Of a stretch of DNA of 64,000 nucleotides, positions 1 to 9,814 are shown one piece after another; within the stretch, counting starts at the first letter, position 1; each line of letters begins with the position of its first letter. The notes beneath the pieces were generated by a model. The model ran no database searches and had not been told where the DNA came from. It saw only the letters and a list, made by a program, of their open reading frames with translations. Position numbers and translations under genes: made by a program. The stretch is from Arthrobacter sp. Edens01 (lineage in GTDB: Bacteria; Actinomycetota; Actinomycetes; Actinomycetales; Micrococcaceae), in NCBI RefSeq assembly GCF_001307035.1, contig NZ_LKIU01000005.1, positions 327,664 through 391,663 on the forward strand. The letters run 5' to 3'.

Positions 1-2756
1 GGACCACGGCTTCCGTGGTGGGGGACAGTGTGCGGGTGGAGCTGCTCGAGGAAGCCCAGGCCATTCCCTACACCGTGCAGGACATGGACGGCGGCACGGC
101 CACCGCAGTGCTCTGGGTGCCGGGCCTGAGCGCCCAGTACCCCACGCTGCGCAGCAGCGCCGTCCAGGAAGTGCAGGCGGGGGACACCCTGAACCTTGAA
201 CTGCGGGATCTTGTGGACGTGCGGGAGGGCAGGACACCGCGCATCACCGAAACCGCGAAGGTCAGCGCCATCGGCTCTTCCAACCGGGACACCTGGGTCA
301 CTGACGAAGACACACTCGCGTACACCGCCGACGAAGACTACGTCGGCATGGGGTCAATCACCTTCGAAGTCACGGATGGTACCGGGCCGGATGATCCCGA
401 AGGGCTCAAAGCGACCCTGACGGTCCTGGTCAACGTGACCCCGCTGCCGGAGCAGAACCTGCCCCCGGCCATGAGCCCCGGTTCGCTGGAAGCCGCCAAG
501 GGTGAGGACGCGCTCAGGCTGGACCTGGCGCCGCTGGCGTCCGATCCCAACCCGGAGGACGCCGGCAGGCTTTCATTCGCCCTGGCGGGCCCGGTTCCGG
601 AGGGTTTTGAAGCCAGGCTTTCCGGCACTGTTCTCCAGGTCGCCGCCGCGGACGACGCCGCAGTCGGCACCCTGGGCCAGCTGGCCGTCACCGTTACGGA
701 CGGGCGCAGCGACCCGGTGCCCGGGCGTGTGGACCTCACTGTCCTCGCCTCCACCCGACCACTCCCGGTGGCTTCCGACGATTCAGTGGACGATGCTGTC
801 CAGGGCCGTCCGGTAACAGTGGATGTGCTGGCCAACGACGACAATCCCTTCCCTGATACTCCGCTGCAGATCGTGGAAGCGACCGCTGACGGCAATGGAA
901 CCGCAGAAGTGCAGGGGGACTCGATCGTGGTGACCCCCGACGCCGAGTTCGTGGGCAGCATGAGCGTGCAGTACCGGGTGGAGGACAAGACCGGCCAGGC
1001 CGACCGGCAGGCGTCGGCCCAGATCCGGCTTTCCGTCCAGGGCCGCCCGGATCCGCCGTCGACTCCCGTTGTGGAAAGCACCCGGAGCCGCACGGTGGTC
1101 CTCGCCTGGGACCCGCCTGCCGCCAACGGCTCGCCCATCACCGGCTACACCGTTACCGGCAGCAGCGGCTTCACCCAGGAATGCCGGGCGACCACCTGCA
1201 CACTTACCGGGCTGACAAACAACGTCGAATACACGTTCGCAGTCACCGCCACGAACGCCAACGGTACCTCCGACCCGTCCCCGCAGTCCGCTGCCGCCCG
1301 CCCGGACACGCAGCCTGCCCAGCCGGCCCCGCCGGTCCTGGCGTTTGGGGACAAACAGCTGGACATCTCCTGGACGGCACCGGCGAACGACGGGTCGCCC
1401 ATTGAGAGCTACGACCTGCAGATTTCTCCGGCACCGCCCGGAGGCACCGCACAGAAAACCGTCCCTGCATCCATGACGCGCACCACCTGGACCGGGCTGT
1501 CCAACGGCACCAGCTACCGGGTTCGCGTGCAGGCACGGAACGCCGCACCGGAACCGTCCGGCTTCAGTGACTATTCCTCCCCGGAAGTACCCGCCGGAGC
1601 TCCCGCAGCTCCCGGTGCACCGACGACGGCCAGGGCCAACCCGGTAGGCGTGCAGAGCCAGCTCAATGTGGACTGGCCCGACGCCGCTGCCAACGGTGCC
1701 GACGTCACCGCCTACCAGCTCCGCGAGTTCCGTGGCTCAACGCTGGTCCGTACACATGAGGCCGGCGCCACCTCGAACATGACCATTCGCGTGGACAACT
1801 CGGAGCAGGACTACTCCTACTCGGCCCGCGCCAGGAACAAGGCGGGCTGGAGCGAGTGGGGGCCCGCCTCTGCACCCCGCCGTGCTGTAGGCATACCGGA
1901 CGCACCGGCAGCTCCGGCACTGGCGGCGTCGCGCACCGGAGCCGAGGGACGAGCGCTCACCATTACGTTTACACCGCTCTCTGCCAGCGCACGCAACGGT
2001 GCGCGCGCCGAGGAAATCAGCTACCGCGCCAGCTTCAGCGACGGCCGGTCAATGATGGTTAGCAACGGACAGGAGATCACCGGTTTCGGCAACGGGGCCA
2101 GCGTCACCGCACAGCTCACAGCAGTGGTGAACTCCGACGGCTCCTCCTATGACAGCCCTGCTTCAGCGGCCTCGGGCGCGGTAAAGGTGTTCGGCAGCCC
2201 CGGAACGCCGTCGGCGTCGGGGTCTAACGGGGGACAGGGCAGCCGGACCGCCACACTGTCCTGGGGCCCGCCCGACCAGAACGCGCACGATGTTGCGCAG
2301 GTCCAGATCTCGGTCAACGGCGGCGGCTGGGAGAACGTGGGAGTTTCCGGCAGCCGCAGCGTCGGTGACGGCTACAACCAGGACCACGGCATCCGCGTGC
2401 GGGTCCTGAATTCCCAGGGAACCCCCGGACCCGAAGTGTCCGCGTCCGCCCGGACGGGCAGCGAACCGCCGCCGGCCACCTGGACCCTGACGGTGGGCAA
2501 CCAGCTCTCCACGGGAGACCGGCGGACCTGCATGGACCCTGTGGGCTCCACCAACTACACGGGCGACCGCCGTTGCCTCGGAAACCACTGGGCCTACCAC
2601 GGCGACCGCATCGACACCCGCTGCTACATCGTGCGCGGCGGCGGAGCCATCTGGTACCGCCAGCACTCCGGCCGCCCGGAAAACGACGGCCTGCACATCA
2701 AGGGCACGCACACCAGCTTCGGCAACAACCCGCCCGGCGGGATGGGCCGATGCTGA
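1..2756 (+). CDS. Large exported Ig-like/fibronectin type III repeat protein (5' partial)
   Basis: The reading frame is open from the left edge (codons from base 3), so the N-terminus and any signal peptide lie outside; about 918 residues are visible. The visible part starts with cadherin/Ig-like repeats (with motifs such as TADEDYVGMGSITFEVTDG and VDVLANDDN), then at least three Fn3 domains (roughly nt 1060-1315, 1320-1610, 1615-1890, with the typical W.PP..NGSPI.GY pattern), two weaker Fn3-like units, and a C-terminal module of about 90 residues with four cysteines. This is a surface or secreted adhesin-like architecture. It sits immediately upstream of moxR, DUF58 and transglutaminase genes, the arrangement known as the PFNA cluster in bifidobacteria, where an Fn3 protein accompanies a Ser/Thr kinase. 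Role in binding host or cell-wall targets is inference. Confidence 0.85.
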   Translation, partial: TTASVVGDSVRVELLEEAQAIPYTVQDMDGGTATAVLWVPGLSAQYPTLRSSAVQEVQAGDTLNLELRDLVDVREGRTPRITETAKVSAIGSSNRDTWVTDEDTLAYTADEDYVGMGSITFEVTDGTGPDDPEGLKATLTVLVNVTPLPEQNLPPAMSPGSLEAAKGEDALRLDLAPLASDPNPEDAGRLSFALAGPVPEGFEARLSGTVLQVAAADDAAVGTLGQLAVTVTDGRSDPVPGRVDLTVLASTRPLPVASDDSVDDAVQGRPVTVDVLANDDNPFPDTPLQIVEATADGNGTAEVQGDSIVVTPDAEFVGSMSVQYRVEDKTGQADRQASAQIRLSVQGRPDPPSTPVVESTRSRTVVLAWDPPAANGSPITGYTVTGSSGFTQECRATTCTLTGLTNNVEYTFAVTATNANGTSDPSPQSAAARPDTQPAQPAPPVLAFGDKQLDISWTAPANDGSPIESYDLQISPAPPGGTAQKTVPASMTRTTWTGLSNGTSYRVRVQARNAAPEPSGFSDYSSPEVPAGAPAAPGAPTTARANPVGVQSQLNVDWPDAAANGADVTAYQLREFRGSTLVRTHEAGATSNMTIRVDNSEQDYSYSARARNKAGWSEWGPASAPRRAVGIPDAPAAPALAASRTGAEGRALTITFTPLSASARNGARAEEISYRASFSDGRSMMVSNGQEITGFGNGASVTAQLTAVVNSDGSSYDSPASAASGAVKVFGSPGTPSASGSNGGQGSRTATLSWGPPDQNAHDVAQVQISVNGGGWENVGVSGSRSVGDGYNQDHGIRVRVLNSQGTPGPEVSASARTGSEPPPATWTLTVGNQLSTGDRRTCMDPVGSTNYTGDRRCLGNHWAYHGDRIDTRCYIVRGGGAIWYRQHSGRPENDGLHIKGTHTSFGNNPPGGMGRC

Positions 2757-2802
2757 ACCGGCTTCCACCACCTCGTCCGCACCACCTAGGGGAAACACCA
2801 CC

Positions 2803-3774
2803 ATGTCCATGACCGAAGAACAGGCCGCCTGGTTCGCCGAGACCTTCGCCCAGCTGGTCACCAACGTCGGCAAGGCGGTCCTGGGTAAGCCCCAGGCCGT
2901 TCGGCTGATCCTCACGTCCATGCTCGCCGAGGGCCACGTGCTGCTCGAAGACGCTCCCGGCACCGGCAAGACCATGCTGGCCCGCGCCCTGGCCGCCACC
3001 GTGCAGGGAACCACGTCCCGCATTCAGTTCACCCCGGACCTGCTGCCCTCCGACGTCACCGGCATCACCATCTACGACCAGAAAACCCAGGCGTTCGAAT
3101 TCCACCGCGGCCCGATCTTCGCGAACGTGGTCCTGGCGGACGAAATCAACCGTGCCTCGCCCAAGACCCAGTCCGCACTGCTGGAAGTCATGGAAGAATC
3201 CCGCGTCACCGTGGACGGCACCACCTACACGCAGGAACGCCCGTTTATGGTCATCGCCACCCAGAACCCAATCGAGCAGGCGGGCACCTACCGGCTGCCC
3301 GAAGCGCAGCTGGACCGGTTCCTGATCAAGACGTCCATGGGCTACCCGGACCACGCCGCAACAGTGGAGCTGCTGGCAGGCTCCGCCACCCGGGACCGGA
3401 CCACGGCGCTTGCCGCTGTCATCACGTCCGCGGCGGTGCGGGACATGGCCGACCTCGCCGCGACCGTGCACACCGACACCTCCGTGCTCGAATACATTGC
3501 ACACCTGACCGCAGCCACCCGTGACGCACCCGAGACGAGGCTTGGCGTCAGCGTCCGCGGCGCGCTGGCCATGGTCCGGGCCGCGAAAGTCTGGGCCGCC
3601 TCGGAAGGCCGGAACTACGTCCTGCCCGACGACGTGCTGACGCTCGCCCCCAGCGTGTTTACCCACCGCCTGGTTATGGACCCGGAAGCTGAGTTTGCCG
3701 GAGCGACTGCCTCGGCCGTGCTGGAACAGGTCCTGGCTTCCACCGCCGCGCCGCAGCAGCGTGTGAACGCCTAG
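2803..3774 (+). CDS. MoxR-family AAA+ ATPase
   Basis: A 323-residue cytoplasmic AAA+ chaperone-like ATPase. The Walker A motif APGTGKT is at residues 51-57, Walker B VVLADE at 109-114, sensor-1 ATQNP at 152-156, and the MoxR hallmark PEAQLDRF at 166-173. Length is normal for the family. MoxR ATPases typically act with a DUF58/VWA-type partner to mature or insert other proteins, and here the DUF58 gene follows after 10 bp. Start is the ATG at 2803; an in-frame ATG two codons later is an alternative. The gene is 46 bp downstream of the Ig/Fn3 gene and probably cotranscribed. Confidence 0.93.
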   Translation: MSMTEEQAAWFAETFAQLVTNVGKAVLGKPQAVRLILTSMLAEGHVLLEDAPGTGKTMLARALAATVQGTTSRIQFTPDLLPSDVTGITIYDQKTQAFEFHRGPIFANVVLADEINRASPKTQSALLEVMEESRVTVDGTTYTQERPFMVIATQNPIEQAGTYRLPEAQLDRFLIKTSMGYPDHAATVELLAGSATRDRTTALAAVITSAAVRDMADLAATVHTDTSVLEYIAHLTAATRDAPETRLGVSVRGALAMVRAAKVWAASEGRNYVLPDDVLTLAPSVFTHRLVMDPEAEFAGATASAVLEQVLASTAAPQQRVNA

Positions 3775-3784
3775 GCCCGGCACC

Positions 3785-4984
3785 GTGCCGCAAATCTCCG
3801 CGCTCCCTGCTGCCCTCCGGCGTGCCCTGCCGGCAGCATCCCGCAGCGTCACATCGCTGGGCTGGATCACGGCTGCCCTGGCGGCTGCGTTCTGGCTGGC
3901 CGGGGGCGTGCTGGGCTGGCGCGAGGCGCTGATCGCGGCACTGGCCCTGACCCTGGTGCTGGCATCCGCCGTCGCGTTTGTCACGGGGCGGCAGGCCTAT
4001 GCCGTCCACCTGGACCTTGCGCGCACCCGGGTGGCGGTGGGGGATGACGCCGTCGGGTCCCTGACCGTCCGCAACCCCGGCGCGCGGCTGCTGCTGCCGG
4101 CCCTGCTGGAACTGCCCGTGGGGTCCTCCACCGCTGTCTTCGAACTGCCGCGTATGGCGCCGGGAGCCGAACACGAGGAACTCTTCCGGATCCCGACGCA
4201 GAAACGTGCCGTGATTGTGGTTGGTCCCGTCGAATCAGTGCGGCGGGATCCGTTTTGGCTCCTGGGCCGCCGGCTGCGCTGGACGGATCCCGTGGACCTT
4301 TTTGTGCATCCGCGGACGGTAAACCTGCAGGGTTCCGCCACCGGGTTCATCAAGGACCTTGAAGGGCTGCCCACCCGGGACCTGAGCACCGCTGACGTTT
4401 CCTTCCACGCGCTGCGCGAGTATGTTCCGGGCGATGACCGCCGGCACATCCACTGGAAAACCACGGCCCGCACCGGCACCCTCATGGTGCGCCAGTTCGA
4501 GGAAACCCGCCGATCCCACCTGGCCGTGGCGCTCTCCACCCGACTGGCCGACTACGGCAGCGCCGCAGACCTTGAACTGGCAATATCCGCCGCCGGCTCC
4601 CTGGGGCTGCAGGCTCTGCGCGAGCAGCGGGACCTGAGCATGCTCACACAGGACGGAATCCTGCGAAGCGGAAGCGGGAGCATGCTGCTGGACGGTCTCA
4701 CCCGGCTCGAAGGAACCGACCGCCGTGAGGGTACCCGTGAACTGGCTGCAATCACCACAGATGCCGTGCCGAACGCTTCAGTTGTCATCCTTGTCACCGG
4801 CACAACCCCCACCGCAGCGGAACTGCGCTCGGCGGCCGCCGCCATTCCGCCCGGCATCCGCTGCCTGGCCGTCCGCTGCGCCGAGGGAGAACCACCCGGG
4901 CGCCGGGACATCGCAGACCTGACCGTTTTGACGTGCGGCAGCCTTGATGACCTGCCGGCGCTGATCCGGAAGGGAACGGCATGA
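3785..4984 (+). CDS. DUF58 domain membrane protein, MoxR partner
   Basis: A 399-residue protein with two hydrophobic helices near the N-terminus (about residues 27-68) and a cytoplasmic DUF58 domain. The diagnostic motif REYVPGDDRRHIHWKTTAR lies near residues 210-229. DUF58 proteins are encoded beside MoxR ATPases and transglutaminase-like proteins in many bacteria; their molecular role is not settled. The start is a GTG at 3785, 10 bp after the moxR stop, with only a weak ribosome site. The stop overlaps the next start in an ATGA, indicating translational coupling to the transglutaminase-like gene. Confidence 0.88.
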   Translation: MPQISALPAALRRALPAASRSVTSLGWITAALAAAFWLAGGVLGWREALIAALALTLVLASAVAFVTGRQAYAVHLDLARTRVAVGDDAVGSLTVRNPGARLLLPALLELPVGSSTAVFELPRMAPGAEHEELFRIPTQKRAVIVVGPVESVRRDPFWLLGRRLRWTDPVDLFVHPRTVNLQGSATGFIKDLEGLPTRDLSTADVSFHALREYVPGDDRRHIHWKTTARTGTLMVRQFEETRRSHLAVALSTRLADYGSAADLELAISAAGSLGLQALREQRDLSMLTQDGILRSGSGSMLLDGLTRLEGTDRREGTRELAAITTDAVPNASVVILVTGTTPTAAELRSAAAAIPPGIRCLAVRCAEGEPPGRRDIADLTVLTCGSLDDLPALIRKGTA

Positions 4985-7458
4985 GCACAGAAACAAGGGC
5001 AAGTGTCCGCTCCCGGGAACGGAACCGCGAACGCACGCAGAAACCTGTCGGCGGGGACAGGTCCGCCCAGCTGCGCCGGGCACTGGAAGCGGGGGCCCTG
5101 GCGGTCCTGCTGGGCGCCGGTGTGCTTGGATTCGGTCCAAGCTTCGGCGGCGATCCGCGTTACCTGGCGGCCGGACTCGGCGGAGTGGTGCTGGGACTGC
5201 TCACGGCTGCTGCAGCGCTCGCCCGGAGGTGGGGGCCCTGGACCGTCACCGGAGCAGCAGCAGGTGGTTACCTGCTGCTCGGCTCGGCACTGGCTGCGCC
5301 GGTAGAGTCCGCGGCAGGCGTTTTGCCTACCCTCGCATCCCTGCGGGTGCTGGTGCTGGGCGCTGTGTTTGCCTGGAAAGACCTGCTCACCGTTGCCGCA
5401 CCCGTTGGCACCGCCGGGGGCATGCTGGTAGTCCCCTTCCTGCTTGGCCTGCTTGCGGCGCTTGCAGCAGGCCTGCTGTGCTGGCGGGCCAGGGGCGCCT
5501 ACTGGCCCGCGCTGCCCGTACTGGGGCTGTTTGCCGCGGGCATCGCCTTCGGCACCAAGGACGTCCCTCTGCCTGGCCTGCGTGCGCTGCTGCTTGCAGC
5601 CGGGCTGTTGGTATTCCTGTCCTACCGCCGCCGCTCGGTGCAGGAGACCTCCGCGGCTCCGCAGGCAGCACTTGGATCAGCGCCGGCCCGGGCTGCCCGC
5701 CTGCGCCGCCGGATCTACGGTGCCGCTGTGCTCGCCGGTGCAGCAGCGCTGTCCCTGGCCGCAGCCCCGCTGCTGGGCGTCGACGCCGAGCGCAAAGTGC
5801 TTCGCGACGTCGTCGAGCCGCCTGTGGACCTCTTCAACTTTCCCAGCCCGCTAACCGACTTCCGCCGCTACGTTAAGGACAACGCGGAGACCGCACTGTT
5901 CACCGTGGAGGGCCTGCCGGAGGGCCAGCGGATTCGGCTTGCTGCGATGGATGCCTATGACGGCGTGGTCTACAACGTGAGCGGCCAGGCTGCCGGCGGC
6001 TTTGCCCGGGTAGGTGACGCGGGCACGCTGGGTGCGGGTTCGGACACCGGAACGGAAGCCAGCCTGCGGTTCACCATCCAGGATTACACCGGTGCCTGGC
6101 TGCCTGCCGGAGGGAAGATCCGCGCCCTGGACCCGGCAGGCGACAGGGCACGGGACATTGCCGGCGGACTGTATTACGACGCCGGATCCGCCACACTGCT
6201 CTCCACCGCCGGCGTGCGCTCCGGAGACACGTATGACGCAGACGTGGTCTTCCCGGACCAGTACGACGACGCGCAGCTGGCACAGTACGGCTTCGCCCAG
6301 TCCGCCATGCCGCGGCTGCAGCAGGAACCCCCGATCATCGGGGCAAAGGCCGCGGAGTTCGCGGGGGAGGAAACCACCCCCATCCAGAGGGTTCGCCAGC
6401 TGCAGCAGATCCTCGCGACGGAAGGCTATTTCAGCAACGGCAAGGACGGCCAGACGCCGTCGCTGCCCGGGCACGGCGCCGCCCGGATGGTCAGTCTCCT
6501 TGATGCCGAGCAGATGGTTGGCGACGACGAACAGTACGCCGTGGCCATGGCCCTGATGGCCCGCAAGCTGGGGATCCCGGCCAGGGTGGTAATGGGCTTC
6601 TACCCGGACTGGGACGAGCTCGACGGGGCGCCCGCGAAGATCGAAATTACCGGCGACGATGTGCATGCCTGGGTGGAAGTCCAGTTTGAACGGGTGGGCT
6701 GGGTACCGTTTTTCCCCACCCCGGATGAGGACAATGAGCCTGTGCCCCCGCAGCAGCAGCCCAAGTCAACGCCCAAGCCGCAGGTGCTGCAGCCGCCGCC
6801 TCCGCCGCAGGAACCGGCGGAACTGCCCCCGGACACCGCAGCAGATCCGCAGGACGCGGAACAGAAGGACGAAGACCTGTGGGAGACAGTCTCCGGGTTC
6901 CTTCGGATTGCGGCAATCGTGGCCCTGCCGCTGCTGGTCCTGTTCGGACCGCTCCTGGCGATCCTGCTTTTCAAGCGCAGGCTCAGCCGCAAACGGCGGA
7001 CTTCCGGAGGAACTGCGCAGCGGGTTGCCGGAGGCTGGCGCGAGGTGCTTGGGGCGGCAGCCGATCTGGGCGTGGCGGTCACGGGCCGAAGGACCCGGCG
7101 GGAAGAAGCCGCAGCCCTGGGCCGTGCCTTTCCCACACGCGCTGGTGCCACCACATCCCTGGCACGCCGCGCCGATGCAGGCATTTTCGGTCCGGGAAAT
7201 CCCAGCGAGGAAGAAGTGCAGGACTACTGGCGGGAGGTCGAGGCCGTGAGGGAGTCCCTGACAGGCACCGCAGGCTTCTGGCAGCGCCAGGGCGCCCGCT
7301 ATTCACTGCGCTCGGTCAGGCTTGAATCACGGCTTCAGCAGCCTCGGCGGACCGGACGACGGCGGGTGGCGGAATTCGCGGCGAACGCACGCGGCTCAGC
7401 CGGCCGTATGACCCGCCGCCGCGGCGATGCCCAGGGGCCTTCCAGTCCGTTAGGGTAA
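4981..7458 (+). CDS. Membrane transglutaminase-like protein, probably catalytically inactive
   Basis: An 825-residue membrane protein. The N-terminal third has several hydrophobic segments (about residues 35-225), followed by an extracytoplasmic transglutaminase-core domain (about 330-585), a proline-rich linker (about 586-615), another membrane helix (about 637-662) and a basic cytoplasmic tail. The family catalytic triad is Cys-His-Asp. Here the Cys position reads GDDEQYA with Asp at 516 instead of Cys, His562 is kept in VHAW, and the usual WVPFDPT reads WVPFFPT with Phe578 where Asp is expected. By eye two of three catalytic residues are missing, suggesting a structural or binding role. 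It is coupled to DUF58 by an ATGA overlap. Confidence 0.85.
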   Translation: MSTETRASVRSRERNRERTQKPVGGDRSAQLRRALEAGALAVLLGAGVLGFGPSFGGDPRYLAAGLGGVVLGLLTAAAALARRWGPWTVTGAAAGGYLLLGSALAAPVESAAGVLPTLASLRVLVLGAVFAWKDLLTVAAPVGTAGGMLVVPFLLGLLAALAAGLLCWRARGAYWPALPVLGLFAAGIAFGTKDVPLPGLRALLLAAGLLVFLSYRRRSVQETSAAPQAALGSAPARAARLRRRIYGAAVLAGAAALSLAAAPLLGVDAERKVLRDVVEPPVDLFNFPSPLTDFRRYVKDNAETALFTVEGLPEGQRIRLAAMDAYDGVVYNVSGQAAGGFARVGDAGTLGAGSDTGTEASLRFTIQDYTGAWLPAGGKIRALDPAGDRARDIAGGLYYDAGSATLLSTAGVRSGDTYDADVVFPDQYDDAQLAQYGFAQSAMPRLQQEPPIIGAKAAEFAGEETTPIQRVRQLQQILATEGYFSNGKDGQTPSLPGHGAARMVSLLDAEQMVGDDEQYAVAMALMARKLGIPARVVMGFYPDWDELDGAPAKIEITGDDVHAWVEVQFERVGWVPFFPTPDEDNEPVPPQQQPKSTPKPQVLQPPPPPQEPAELPPDTAADPQDAEQKDEDLWETVSGFLRIAAIVALPLLVLFGPLLAILLFKRRLSRKRRTSGGTAQRVAGGWREVLGAAADLGVAVTGRRTRREEAAALGRAFPTRAGATTSLARRADAGIFGPGNPSEEEVQDYWREVEAVRESLTGTAGFWQRQGARYSLRSVRLESRLQQPRRTGRRRVAEFAANARGSAGRMTRRRGDAQGPSSPLG

Positions 7459-7514
7459 TGGAGAGAACAGGTAAGACAGATCACTACAGTGAGCAGCTTC
7501 CGGATAGGGCGTGA

Positions 7515-8399
7515 ATGAACTCCGACGAAAAGACATCTGAGCCCCTGGAACTCGAAGCGGTCTTTGGGTATGCCTCAGACCGCGGCCTGCGGCGGGAACT
7601 GAATGAAGACTCGCTGATTGCGGCTGACCCGGTGTTCGCCGTGGCAGACGGCATGGGTGGACATGAAGCCGGTGAGATAGCCAGCAGCATCTGCGTGCGG
7701 ACGCTTGCCGATTCGCGGCTGGTGGGCGAACACCTGCCTGAGGTCCCTGCTGCCGAGATTGAGGAACTGCTGGCCAAAGCCGACCGCCAGATCCGTGAAG
7801 CCACCGGCGGACGGGCCGGAACCACCCTGACCGGCGCCATCCTGGTTCAGGAAGAGTCCCGTCCGTATTGGCTGGTCTTCAACGTAGGGGATTCACGGAC
7901 CTACCGCGTTTCCCGCGGAGCCATGGAACAGATCACGGTCGACCACAGCGAGGTCCAGGAGCTCGTGGATCTTGGCCAGATCACCCCGGAGGAAGCGCTG
8001 GTGCATCCCCGCCGTCACGTGGTCACGCGGGCACTGGGCACCGGCAATGACACCAACGCCGATTTCTGGCTGATTCCAGTGGAGCCGGGAGACCGGCTCA
8101 TGGTCTGCTCCGACGGACTTACCGGAGAAGTGAGCGACGGCCACATTTTCCAGATCCTCTCCTCCGTGTCCAACCCGCAGGACGCCTGTGCCGCCCTGGT
8201 ACAGGCCGCTTTGCGCGCCGGCGGCCGGGACAACGTCACCGTGCTGGTGATCGACGCTGAAACCGGCTCAGGGAACCCGGATTCCGGTGCCATCACGCTC
8301 CCCGGCCCGGCAGTGGACAACGCCCGTGCGCCGGAGAACTCCGATTCAGGAAATGCCGCCGGCTCCGAGGCGGCGGGACCGGCAGAAAACGGGCAGTGA
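7515..8399 (+). CDS. PP2C-family protein Ser/Thr phosphatase
   Basis: A 294-residue soluble metal-dependent phosphatase. All main PP2C motifs are visible in order: NEDS near residue 30, VADGMGGH near 44-51, GTTLTGA near 102, NVGDSRTY near 123, VCSDGLTGE near 198, and GGRDNVTVLV near 237; the acidic metal ligands are intact. A low-complexity tail rich in Gly, Ser and Ala follows from about residue 250. It is the expected antagonist of the Ser/Thr kinase two genes downstream. The stop overlaps the next gene's start region (GTGATG at 8396), so the two are coupled. Active-enzyme status is well supported; substrates are unknown but FHA proteins of this operon are natural candidates. Confidence 0.93.
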   Translation: MNSDEKTSEPLELEAVFGYASDRGLRRELNEDSLIAADPVFAVADGMGGHEAGEIASSICVRTLADSRLVGEHLPEVPAAEIEELLAKADRQIREATGGRAGTTLTGAILVQEESRPYWLVFNVGDSRTYRVSRGAMEQITVDHSEVQELVDLGQITPEEALVHPRRHVVTRALGTGNDTNADFWLIPVEPGDRLMVCSDGLTGEVSDGHIFQILSSVSNPQDACAALVQAALRAGGRDNVTVLVIDAETGSGNPDSGAITLPGPAVDNARAPENSDSGNAAGSEAAGPAENGQ

Positions 8400-9814
8400 T
8401 GGACGGACTGCGGTATCGGCAGGCCGCTGAGCCGGCGTGGCTGGTCCTGACCCGCGGCAGCCGGACGGCGATGCTGCCCGCGGAAAGCAGCCAGGAACGT
8501 GTGGATGAAGTCTGGGCTGCCCTTCAGGACGGGTCTTCCCTGGACGAAGTGTTCGAGGCAGTCACCGGAGGACTGTCCGGTTCGCTGAGCAGGCTTCCCT
8601 CCTTCGGGCTGCTCTCGGTGGACGGCCAGGTGCACGTCCTGCTGCGCGGCCCGCTCGATCTGCTGGTGGACGGCGCCGCAGTCACGACCGGGAAGAATCT
8701 GCGGACCTGGAGCGAGCAGGTGCTTCCGGCATCGGGCCGTCTCACGGTGCAGGCGTCAGGCGAGCCTGCAGGCGCAGCCGGACCAGTGCTTGTTCTCCGT
8801 GAGGGGATGGCCCCGGCCAACAGCGTAGAGCTTGAGCTTGGGGCACTGCCTGCAGCGGCGGCTCCCCCGCGGGCAGGGCAGGCGGCACCCATATCGAAGC
8901 CGGCCGCGCCGGCACCGGCGGCCCCAGCACCGGCAGCTGCCGAACCGGCCGCGCCGGCACCGGCGGCTCCCGCACCGACGGTCGCCGCACCCGCGCCGTC
9001 GTCCGGTCCGGACCTCAGCGATGCTGTCCCGTGGCTCAAACTGACGCCGCCGCCGTTGTCAGCAGACGCTGGTGCTGACGCAGGTGCCGCGGACCCTGCC
9101 ACCGAAGTGACCGGTGACTTTCCGGCGCTGGAAGACGGGGAACCAACCGAAACACTCCCGCCGGTGCCCGAAGACCACGACGGGGACACTGTGATGGGCT
9201 TCAGCCCCCAGCCAGGCACGGCACTGCCCGGCACACCCGCCTCAGCCGCTTCCGGCACCGGAGACCTGGACGACGACGGCGAGACGATCCGTTCAGCTCC
9301 GGGGGCGCCACAGGGCCCGGGCGCTGCGCCTGGGAACAGGCAGTCCACGGACACCGGCCCCACGGTCCTGGCGCGTACCTGCCCGCAGGGCCACGTGAAC
9401 CCGCCTACCGCGGCGGCCTGCCGGACCTGCGGATCGGAGATCTCCGGCGAGCCGCGCCCGGTGCAGCGGCCCTGCCTGGGAATCCTGCGCCTGTCCACAG
9501 GGCAGACCTATGAGCTGGACCGGAACATCATTATCGGACGCCAGCCTTCGGCGTCGCGGGTAGCCGGAGCCGCCCTGCCAAGGATGGTTCAGGTACCCAG
9601 CGACAGCGGGGACATCTCACGGTCCCATGCCGAAGTCAGGCTGGAGGGGTGGCACGTGATGCTCAAGGACCTGTTTTCAACGAACGGAACAGTGCTCATC
9701 CGTGAAGGAGCGCTGCCGCGCCGCCTGGCCCAGGGAGAAGCAGCCATCCTTTTGGACGGGGACATCGCTGAGCTTGGCGACGGCGTCACGCTCCGGTTCG
9801 AAGGGCTCGCATGA
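8396..9814 (+). CDS. FHA-domain protein with zinc-ribbon-like motif
   Basis: A 472-residue protein with three parts: an N-terminal region of about 150 residues of no clear family, a long Ala/Pro-rich linker (about 150-310), then a putative zinc ribbon (CPQGHVNPP followed by CRTCG, around residues 325-345) and a C-terminal FHA domain (about 365-470) carrying GRQ, SRSHAEV and STNG motifs. FHA domains bind phosphothreonine peptides, and FHA proteins with such ribbons are common in actinobacterial T7SS/kinase clusters. Either GTG 8396 or ATG 8399 may be the start. The stop overlaps the kinase start by ATGA. Likely a phosphorylation-dependent adaptor for the neighbouring kinase. Confidence 0.85.
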   Translation: MMDGLRYRQAAEPAWLVLTRGSRTAMLPAESSQERVDEVWAALQDGSSLDEVFEAVTGGLSGSLSRLPSFGLLSVDGQVHVLLRGPLDLLVDGAAVTTGKNLRTWSEQVLPASGRLTVQASGEPAGAAGPVLVLREGMAPANSVELELGALPAAAAPPRAGQAAPISKPAAPAPAAPAPAAAEPAAPAPAAPAPTVAAPAPSSGPDLSDAVPWLKLTPPPLSADAGADAGAADPATEVTGDFPALEDGEPTETLPPVPEDHDGDTVMGFSPQPGTALPGTPASAASGTGDLDDDGETIRSAPGAPQGPGAAPGNRQSTDTGPTVLARTCPQGHVNPPTAAACRTCGSEISGEPRPVQRPCLGILRLSTGQTYELDRNIIIGRQPSASRVAGAALPRMVQVPSDSGDISRSHAEVRLEGWHVMLKDLFSTNGTVLIREGALPRRLAQGEAAILLDGDIAELGDGVTLRFEGLA

